Shown: positions 13,932 to 19,444 of the stretch, piece by piece
Position numbering within the stretch: the stretch's first letter is position 1
Layout: each line of letters begins with the position of its first letter
Made by a program: the position numbers and the translations under genes
The notes under the pieces: generated by a model
Told to the model about the DNA's origin: nothing
Database searches by the model: none
What the model saw: only the letters and a program-made list of their open reading frames with translations
Source: JAEXNA01 sp050486105
GTDB lineage: Bacteria > Vulcanimicrobiota > Xenobia > Xenobiales > JADMJV01
DNA length: 19,444 bases
NCBI GenBank assembly: GCA_050486105.1
Contig: JBJHCR010000095.1
Span: 1-19,444 of the forward strand
Direction of reading: 5' to 3'

Positions 13932-14354
13932 TTGAGGAAATCTCCGAGTTCTGTGGAACCCGCAAGAATGCTCAACATCCAACAGCCGGTGATTCGGGTC
14001 ACCATGATGCCTCGAGACACCAACGCCCATGGCACTATCTTTGGTGGGGTCCTCTTAAGTTATATCGACCAGGCCGGAGCCATCGAAGCCGCCCGCCAGG
14101 TGAACCAAAAATTGGTGACGGTGGCCATCAAGGAAGTGGTCTTTCACCATCCGGTGCAGGTGGGCGATGTGGTCAGCTTTTTCGGTTCAGTGAAGAGGTT
14201 AGGACGGACCTCCATCACTGTGGGAGTAGAAGTCTTTGCCACCAGACTGATGGAAGAGAACCCCAGCGAAGTTCGAGTCACAGAAGCAGAATTGACCTTC
14301 GTGGCCATCGACGAAGAAGGAAATCCTACCCCCATTCGCCGAGTCGCGACTTAG
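13932..14354 (+). CDS. Hotdog-fold acyl-CoA thioesterase (YciA/BFIT-like)
   Basis: This 140-residue protein matches the acyl-CoA thioesterase family that hydrolyses acyl-CoA to free acid and CoA in the cytoplasm. It shows RVTMMPRDTNAHGTIFGGVL (residues 22-41), then LSYIDQAGAIEAAR (42-55), with the acidic residue of the active site, then VVFHHPVQVGDVVSFFG and GVEVFATRL, and a final strand ELTFVAIDEEGNPTPI. Length is typical for single-hotdog YciA-type enzymes. I chose the TTG at 13932 because GGGGGAAGG (13917-13925) lies 6 nt upstream; the ATG at 13968 (MLNIQQP) is a fair alternative with a weak site. It is divergent from the hydrolase gene and 72 nt ahead of the channel gene on the same strand. 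Confidence 0.88.
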   Translation: MRKSPSSVEPARMLNIQQPVIRVTMMPRDTNAHGTIFGGVLLSYIDQAGAIEAARQVNQKLVTVAIKEVVFHHPVQVGDVVSFFGSVKRLGRTSITVGVEVFATRLMEENPSEVRVTEAELTFVAIDEEGNPTPIRRVAT

Positions 14355-14426
14355 GGTTTTAGCAGGTCTCGAGATCCCTACCCGAAAAGGCGAACTTCAG
14401 ATGTTCAACTTTTTGGAGACCGATCT

Positions 14427-15500
14427 ATGCCTAAACACCTCAGCGCCCTCTTCTTGATCCTTGCTTTGCTGGTTCCTCACTTAGAGGCTTGGGGAGAGCA
14501 ACTCAAGGTTGGGGTGGCGGGGGCCGAACCCTTCGTGATTCACGGAGAGCCCCTCGACGGCCTTTCGGTTGCCATTTGGAAAGAGCTGGCCAAGTTGTCA
14601 GAGTTGGACTATGAGTTGAAGGCCTATCCCAATGTGGCCGAGGTCTTGGCCGCAGTAGAGGCGGGAGAGCTCGATGTGGCCATTGGCCCCATCAGCATCA
14701 CTGCCCAAAGGGCAGAGCAAGTGGATTTCACCCAGCCGTACTATCGGTCCAATCTGGGTCTGCTTGGGCCGGTGAAAAAACACAACGTGATCGTGGCTTT
14801 GGAGCCCTTCTTCTCCTTCACTTTCTTGTATGCCTTGGGAGTGCTCCTCCTGATCTTGGCTTTTGTGGGCACCCTAGTAACCTTGGCCGAGCGCCGAGCC
14901 AATCCCGAACATTTCGGCAAAGGTCTAAGCGGCTTGGGAGACGGAATGTGGTTCGCCATCGTCACCATGACTACCGTGGGATACGGTGACAAGAGTCCGG
15001 TGACCCCGCTGGGCCGCTTCTTCTCAGCGGTGTGGATGCTGGTTGCCACCATCAGTTTCTCCACCCTGACCGCAGGGATCGCCACCACTTTCACCCTGAC
15101 AAACTTGCAGAACACCGAAATTACTTCGCCGGAAATGCTCAAGAATCGCACGGTAGGTGTGGTGGCCGGAAGCACCGGAGCCCAAGTGGCCTCAGATTTT
15201 GGGGCCAGCGTGATCCCAAAGACCAACCTCCACGAAGCCGTGAGCTTGCTTCTGGAAAATAAGGTGCAAGCGGTGGTCTTCGACCATCCTGCCCTAAAGT
15301 ACTACCTGCAGCAGAATCCCACCCATGGCCTGCGCCTAGCCGAGTCCCACTTCCAACGTCAAGACTATGGTTTTGCCATGCGGCGCGGAGGGGACCACCG
15401 AGTTCGGATCAACATCGCCTTGCTGAAACTGCAGGAAACCGGGCGCCTCAATGATCTTGAGGAGTCATGGCTTGCCCAGGTCGAGGAATCCAACGATTAG
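14427..15500 (+). CDS. GluR0-like ionotropic glutamate receptor-type potassium channel
   Basis: This 357-residue protein has a signal peptide (residues 1-22). A periplasmic solute-binding domain (family 3) is then split by an ion channel: lobe S1 at 26-115, a transmembrane helix at about 131-153, a pore loop ending with the filter TVGYGD (183-188), a second helix at about 197-222, then lobe S2 at 230-350. This is the layout of the prokaryotic glutamate receptor GluR0. Ligand-contact candidates are the arginine in ITAQRAEQVDFTQPY (Arg95), which binds the amino-acid alpha-carboxylate in this family, and the aspartate in VVFDHP (Asp286). The filter predicts potassium selectivity, gated by an external amino acid. 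A GGAG (14415-14418) lies 8 nt before the ATG. The convergent pilin gene begins 17 bp after its stop, with no clear terminator between. Confidence 0.92.
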   Translation: MPKHLSALFLILALLVPHLEAWGEQLKVGVAGAEPFVIHGEPLDGLSVAIWKELAKLSELDYELKAYPNVAEVLAAVEAGELDVAIGPISITAQRAEQVDFTQPYYRSNLGLLGPVKKHNVIVALEPFFSFTFLYALGVLLLILAFVGTLVTLAERRANPEHFGKGLSGLGDGMWFAIVTMTTVGYGDKSPVTPLGRFFSAVWMLVATISFSTLTAGIATTFTLTNLQNTEITSPEMLKNRTVGVVAGSTGAQVASDFGASVIPKTNLHEAVSLLLENKVQAVVFDHPALKYYLQQNPTHGLRLAESHFQRQDYGFAMRRGGDHRVRINIALLKLQETGRLNDLEESWLAQVEESND

Positions 15501-15517
15501 ACTCCAGGGGAAACCTG

Positions 15518-17857
15518 TCAGTTCCGGTAAGAGGTGCTGACCTTGCCGAGCACGGCGGTCATACCCTCGCCTCCTGTCAATCCAATCAGATAACTCGGGT
15601 CGAAGATCAGGTCGACGTTTTCCCCATCCAAGGCGATCTTGCCACCACCGCCTTCACCGGGCTTGTCCACAGAAGGATCACCTCCGTAAGCCACCATGGT
15701 GCCCTGGATGCGCACCCCGGGTGAGGGGTAGTCTTCCTCGGCGGATTTCAATTCGATGTTTCTCCAACTGTAGAGGATGCCTTTAAGGTCCAGCCCCAGA
15801 TATTCGAAGTCGCCCCCTTCATTGGGACGCAGGGTGGAAACCACGATGTCACCTTTGGCGTAAAAGGAAACACTGGGCGCGCCCTCTCCCACAGCGGCAT
15901 CCATTTCCATACCGACCCCCACCACTCGAATCTGCCCCTCGGCCTTGATGGAGGCTCCCTGACCTCGAACATCGGTAGCCAAGCGAATGTCGCCAGGTCC
16001 TTGCAGGCGCAAGCCATTGCTGTCCTTAGGGGCAAAGGTCATCTCAAAATCCCCGGGGTTGGTGTCATCGCCGTCCAGGTCCAACAGTTGGAAAGCGTTG
16101 GGGTTACCGCCTCCACCTCCGCCTCCCATGAAGTTTTGTACAAGATCTGCAATTGTTATGTAAACATCGTCATCGCCACCTAAGAGTGCAGTATTAGGAT
16201 TCTCGAGATTCTTGAAAAAAAGCGTGGTGTTCCACATCTCTTGATTTGTGAAGAACATAGCCATGAAATTCTGAGGGCTCGAAAGGCCGTTACCATCAAC
16301 TTCGATCTCCCAATCCCCGTCTGAGTACTCCCAATCGAGAGTGAAAAGTTCAGGATAACCTGGGAGTTCGATCTCGATACCCCCATCGTGAGCAAACTCG
16401 GTCAAAAACTGATTGAGTAGTCCTCCAGCCACGTCATCTCCATGGACTTCATTGATGATGTTCAAGAACTGATTGTTGACGCCCTGGCTTGGATCGCCGG
16501 CGAACGCGGCAATATAGTCGACTGGAGCACCTCCGCCAAGCCCAATTCCGTGGTAACCCCCAGGCGGACCTTCCCCCCCTTCCCCTCCAGCCTCGCTCGC
16601 GCTCTCCTTAGCCCCACTCCGAGGCATGATGGTCAATTCGTCGGTGTTCGCTGTGGCCTCGATCCAAACATCATCGAAAACGACCAAACGGTCCCGAGTC
16701 GCAACGGTGACCCCGTCGGGACCAGCCTGCCCGGCGGGCACAAACTCGACTCCATCGGGAAGCACAGACTCGGCTGGTACAGCCTGCAGGAGCAGCAAGG
16801 AGAGATCCTGAGAGGCTTGAGTCATGTACTCGCTGTGGGTCATGTTGAAGTACAACAAGCCGCTCCCTTCCTGGTAGACGTACACCCCAGCCGGCATGAC
16901 TCCGGCGTCAGCCCTGGGCTCCTTCACCTGGTCCCAGGCCAACTCATAAAAGGCGGTGTTCAGGTCTTCTTCACCCGGTGACACTCCCCCCTGAAGTACG
17001 GCTTCGGGGTTGCTGTTGGGCACCATAACCTCTCCGTTGGGGCCCACGATGACTCCGCTTCCGTTGTTCACTCGAATCTGATCCCGGGCTCTCATCCGAG
17101 CCTTGCCCCCGGAAATGTCATAGAGATCGATCACTCCGTCGTTGAACAGGCGGGCATCGAAGCGATCACCAGCCATACTCACCGCATCGACCACCGGGAG
17201 CAAGCCGTCCACCCCTTCCACCCGATGAATCTCCTCGATAGTTCGCACTGATTGCAGGCGAGGACTAGCCGGGTTGGGTGATGCAGCCGTGGCCTGCTGA
17301 AACTCCGGGGCCACTCGGCCCTCACAAACCAGAGCCACCATGCCTGCGGGAACCTGGTGAGGAAGAATGGTGTTCGCTCGCCCATTGGGACCGTCACCCA
17401 GATAAAAATTGACCGGCACCCCTCCGAGCAGGTTGTTCACCGAGATCGGCCGGGAGTCGAAAGCCATATCTCCGGTAGGGTCGTCTAGCCCGTCCCCCCC
17501 GCCGCTGCCATCCTGGTGATTGAAGCGCAGCCGAAACTGGGCTATCCCTCCGTCGGCGCTGCGGATCAAACCCACCACATTGCCGTTGTCTTCGCGCACA
17601 CTGAAGTTGGGGCTGTCCACGATCACCCCGTTGCCGTCCCCCCGCCACTGGGGGTTCTCTTGCAGGCGAGCCAGGGCGTATTCGATCCCAGATCGAGCAG
17701 CTTCTTCGGCCAAGCGGCTCTCGTTGTACTGCTTTAAGGCTCCAAACTGGCCCTGGCTGAGGATGTTGGCCGAGAGCACGTACATCCCCACCAAGACGGC
17801 GATAAACATCACCGAGATCAACACGATCCCACGAGGAACGAACCTAAATCTCTTCAT
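15518..17857 (-). CDS. Large GspK/PilX-like pseudopilin with inserted domain, set 2
   Basis: This 779-residue protein opens with a short leader MKRFRFVPRG, then a helix IVLISVMFIAVLVGMYVLSA without Glu at +5, as in GspK/PilX. An amphipathic segment SRLAEEAARSGIEYALARLQ follows. The central part is beta-rich. Residues about 424-444 and 578-584 are glycine-rich and bracket about 130 residues encoded by distinctly AT-richer DNA (16127-16525). The C-terminal module (616-760) runs GDIRLATDVRGQGASIKAEG, VSFYAKGDIVV, LKGILYSWRNIEL, VRIQGTMVAYGG and LIFDPSYLIGL. It parallels the end of the 676-residue set 1 protein in the same order. The ATG at 17857 lacks a strong Shine-Dalgarno site. The gene is divergent from the two set 2 prepilins across 86 bp, so they may share control. 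Likely a pilus or pseudopilus tip component. Confidence 0.72.
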   Translation of the reverse strand: MKRFRFVPRGIVLISVMFIAVLVGMYVLSANILSQGQFGALKQYNESRLAEEAARSGIEYALARLQENPQWRGDGNGVIVDSPNFSVREDNGNVVGLIRSADGGIAQFRLRFNHQDGSGGGDGLDDPTGDMAFDSRPISVNNLLGGVPVNFYLGDGPNGRANTILPHQVPAGMVALVCEGRVAPEFQQATAASPNPASPRLQSVRTIEEIHRVEGVDGLLPVVDAVSMAGDRFDARLFNDGVIDLYDISGGKARMRARDQIRVNNGSGVIVGPNGEVMVPNSNPEAVLQGGVSPGEEDLNTAFYELAWDQVKEPRADAGVMPAGVYVYQEGSGLLYFNMTHSEYMTQASQDLSLLLLQAVPAESVLPDGVEFVPAGQAGPDGVTVATRDRLVVFDDVWIEATANTDELTIMPRSGAKESASEAGGEGGEGPPGGYHGIGLGGGAPVDYIAAFAGDPSQGVNNQFLNIINEVHGDDVAGGLLNQFLTEFAHDGGIEIELPGYPELFTLDWEYSDGDWEIEVDGNGLSSPQNFMAMFFTNQEMWNTTLFFKNLENPNTALLGGDDDVYITIADLVQNFMGGGGGGGNPNAFQLLDLDGDDTNPGDFEMTFAPKDSNGLRLQGPGDIRLATDVRGQGASIKAEGQIRVVGVGMEMDAAVGEGAPSVSFYAKGDIVVSTLRPNEGGDFEYLGLDLKGILYSWRNIELKSAEEDYPSPGVRIQGTMVAYGGDPSVDKPGEGGGGKIALDGENVDLIFDPSYLIGLTGGEGMTAVLGKVSTSYRN
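16127..16525 (-). other. Low-GC inserted domain within the set 2 large pseudopilin
   Basis: Counting by hand, GC is about 38-40% over 16141-16260 and about 46% over 16141-16500. Lines elsewhere in the same gene (15841-15900 and 17041-17100) are 60%. The encoded residues (about 445-577) lie between a glycine/proline-rich linker and a run of seven glycines. The insert is acidic and contains YIAAFAGDP, NNQFLNIINEVHGDDVAGGL and NTTLFFKNLENP. The paralogous set 1 protein has nothing equivalent before its C-terminal module. I recognise no domain. Confidence 0.6.
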
Positions 17858-17943
17858 GTCTAAAGCTTAGCAGAAGGATAAGGACTAAGACCAGCCTAAG
17901 ATCAAATAATGCTGACTGAGACATTTTGTAGTAAGCTTGGCGC

Positions 17944-18462
17944 ATGAGGAAAACGTCAGTTGAACTCAAGCGTTTCCGAGGATTCAGCTTGGCCGAAGTT
18001 TTGTTGGCTTTCGCCTTGGTCTCAATCGCCCTGTTAGCGCTCATGGGCCAAAGCATGGTGCTGGTCAACTCCAGCCAAAAGCACGACGACCACATGGTGG
18101 CGGCCGACGTAGCTCGCAGCATTTCGGAGCGCTTGACGCGCGAAGTGCTCAACGATCAGCCGCCCGGGCGCCGAGAGGATGTTTGCCAGAACGACAGCGT
18201 GACGATCCCCTTCGACGAAGGTCCGGAAACGATCGGAGGAACGGTCTACAACTACCAAGTTTTCGTAGCCAATGTGGAGAACACCGAAACCTCCTCTCCT
18301 TTGGGGACCGGACCCAGCGGTGATCTCAATGCCGCCACGAGACTCAAGAGGATCGACGTCAGCGTAACTTGGTGGGGGGGGGACAGCCAGGAACGAGTCG
18401 GCTATGGGACCCTTAAAGTCGAGACCACCAGGCTGCTGAAAGTGACTCGTGAAACCACCTAA
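17944..18462 (+). CDS. PilV/GspI-like prepilin, set 2 small member
   Basis: This 172-residue protein has a basic 13-residue leader ending FRG, then mature FSLAEVLLAFALVSIALLAL with Glu at +5: a textbook prepilin peptidase site and helix. The helix runs on into an amphipathic stretch VAADVARSISERLTRE. Downstream, YNYQVFVANVENTE and IDVSVTWWGGDSQ match YQVDVQQLD and ITVKVGWNPDD of the set 1 small prepilin, so the two look paralogous. A run of nine G (18374-18382) encodes part of WWGGD near residue 144. The ATG at 17944 has no clear Shine-Dalgarno site. The next gene starts within its 3' end (14-nt overlap), which suggests coupling. It is divergent from the large set 2 gene. Likely a minor pilin. 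Confidence 0.82.
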   Translation: MRKTSVELKRFRGFSLAEVLLAFALVSIALLALMGQSMVLVNSSQKHDDHMVAADVARSISERLTREVLNDQPPGRREDVCQNDSVTIPFDEGPETIGGTVYNYQVFVANVENTETSSPLGTGPSGDLNAATRLKRIDVSVTWWGGDSQERVGYGTLKVETTRLLKVTRETT

Positions 18463-19267
18463 CGCTCTGTCTTTCGAGTGCCGACGACGATTTGGTGGGA
18501 TCACCGGGGCTTTCACTCTGGTTGAAACCATCGTCTCCATCGCCGCCATCAGCATGATCCTTTTGGTGACCTTTGCCGTCCTGCAGCAAAGCACTACCTC
18601 TTGGCGCAGAGTCTCGGGAAGCCAAGGGAGTTCCAGTCAGGTCTTCAAGGCGGAAAACCGAATTCAGCGAGATCTATCTCTCACCGCCTACGAGCACGTT
18701 CGCGTCTCAGACAGTCTCAATTCCTTGAGCGGTAAAGATGGGGATGCCTTATGGTTCTTGTCTGCGGTGGACCCCAACACCGGGGAATTTATCCGAGACT
18801 CCATGGGCAGACCACGTTGGCAGCGCAACATCCTCTACTATATGGCTGTACCCACGGGCTTGGCCGATCTGGGATTCTCAGGAACCGGAGTAAACGAGGA
18901 CGGCTACGAAGTCTCCTACCCCTATAAGGTGTTGGTCCGAAAAGTGATCGACAATCCTCCACCCACCGACCCTACCTCCGAAGAAACTTTGATGACCGAT
19001 ATCTCTGCCCACCTCCAAGCCCCAGCGGGCTACAGCCTGGACACCAGTAACGCCGATCAGGTTACGGTGGTGGCCCACGATCTCTTGGGGTTCCGGGTTC
19101 AGACCGATGATCTACTCAGGCGTGTTACCATTACTCTGCAGGCCGCCAATCACGTCGAAGCCCGCCGGGATATTCCCCTCGGTAGCCAATCTTTGCTCGA
19201 CCCCAAATACCTCTTCGAACGCCGGGTCGAGATCTTCCCTCAGAATCGCCAAATCGTCTTGCCCTGA
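18449..19267 (+). CDS. PilW/GspJ-like prepilin, set 2 middle member
   Basis: This 272-residue protein starts with GTG at 18449, inside the 3' end of the preceding gene. The leader ends RRRFGGITGA, followed by mature FTLVETIVSIAAISMILLVT. With Phe as +1 the Glu is at +5, but the residue before the cut is Ala rather than the usual Gly; cutting after Gly would put Glu at +6. The body shows GDALWFLSAVD, a Trp/Tyr-rich middle (RPRWQRNILYYMAVP) and VAHDLLGFRV followed by RVTITLQAAN, paralleling landmarks in the set 1 middle prepilin. It ends 177 nt before the window edge. An 11-nt direct repeat CTTGCCCTGAC (19258-19268 and 19270-19280) spans its stop. The remaining bases to 19444 show no gene. Probably a minor pseudopilin. 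Confidence 0.8.
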   Translation: MKPPNALSFECRRRFGGITGAFTLVETIVSIAAISMILLVTFAVLQQSTTSWRRVSGSQGSSSQVFKAENRIQRDLSLTAYEHVRVSDSLNSLSGKDGDALWFLSAVDPNTGEFIRDSMGRPRWQRNILYYMAVPTGLADLGFSGTGVNEDGYEVSYPYKVLVRKVIDNPPPTDPTSEETLMTDISAHLQAPAGYSLDTSNADQVTVVAHDLLGFRVQTDDLLRRVTITLQAANHVEARRDIPLGSQSLLDPKYLFERRVEIFPQNRQIVLP

Positions 19268-19444
19268 CACTTGCCCTGACGGCTAGAGATTCGACCAGAA
19301 AATCTCGGCCCTGATTTCACTCGATTCCCTACCTGAGCTAGAAGGCTGGCCAGAAACCCTCTCAAACTGAAATCGCCCCTGCTCACAGTCATGCACAGCG
19401 CTCCTCATTCGAAATACAACTAGGTATTACGGGCTTCGGAGCAC

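Noticed and set aside
1..19444. CRISPR array, phage or plasmid replication genes
   Set aside because: No regularly spaced repeats, cas genes, structural phage genes, replication initiators or partition genes were seen on either strand.

Overview
This window reads as chromosomal DNA from a free-living Gram-negative bacterium. A member of the PVC group, most likely Verrucomicrobiota, is my best guess. The guess rests on gene content only: a pseudokinase/SUMF1 fusion, Uma2 and UPF0158 family genes, and sets of prepilin-like genes with a very large PilX/GspK-like member, which recall the 'Verru_Chthon cassette' proteins. There is no rRNA or other phylogenetic marker beyond trpC, so the assignment is tentative. 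GC is about 60% in lines I counted by hand in two genes.

Layout. 1-2850 is loosely packed and accessory-like: a UPF0158 gene, a gene-poor stretch, a DUF2283 gene on the minus strand, a Uma2-family (PD-(D/E)XK fold) gene, and a MITE-like element with 26-bp terminal inverted repeats. A tRNA-Ser(GCT) with its own promoter and terminator follows at 2857-2983. From 3033 on, the DNA is gene-dense. A membrane-anchored pseudokinase/SUMF1 fusion on the minus strand is divergent from a tightly coupled plus-strand run: trpC, a transglutaminase-like exported protein that lacks the catalytic cysteine, an SRAP (YedK/HMCES-like) protein, a GspI/PilV-like prepilin and a GspJ/PilW-like prepilin. Most of these genes overlap by 1-4 nt. 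A separate start then leads into a 676-residue GspK/PilX-like protein. After that come an alpha/beta hydrolase (minus), a hotdog acyl-CoA thioesterase (plus) and a GluR0-like glutamate-receptor-type potassium channel (plus). The window ends with a second GspI/J/K-like set: a 779-residue GspK/PilX-like protein (minus), divergent from a PilV-like and a PilW-like prepilin (plus).

How the genes fit together. The strongest theme is two paralogous three-component pseudopilin sets about 3 kb apart. Small/medium/large members match by size, N-terminal class and internal motifs, and the two large proteins share a colinear C-terminal module of about 150-170 residues. In type II secretion and type IV pili the I-J-K or V-W-X proteins form the tip complex, so the two sets could provide alternative tips. 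No ATPase, platform protein, secretin or prepilin peptidase lies in the window, so the core machine would be encoded elsewhere. The second large protein carries a glycine-flanked, AT-richer inserted domain. Runs of 8 and 9 G lie inside one prepilin gene of each set. The trpC, SRAP, hydrolase, thioesterase and channel genes have no evident functional link to the pilin genes.
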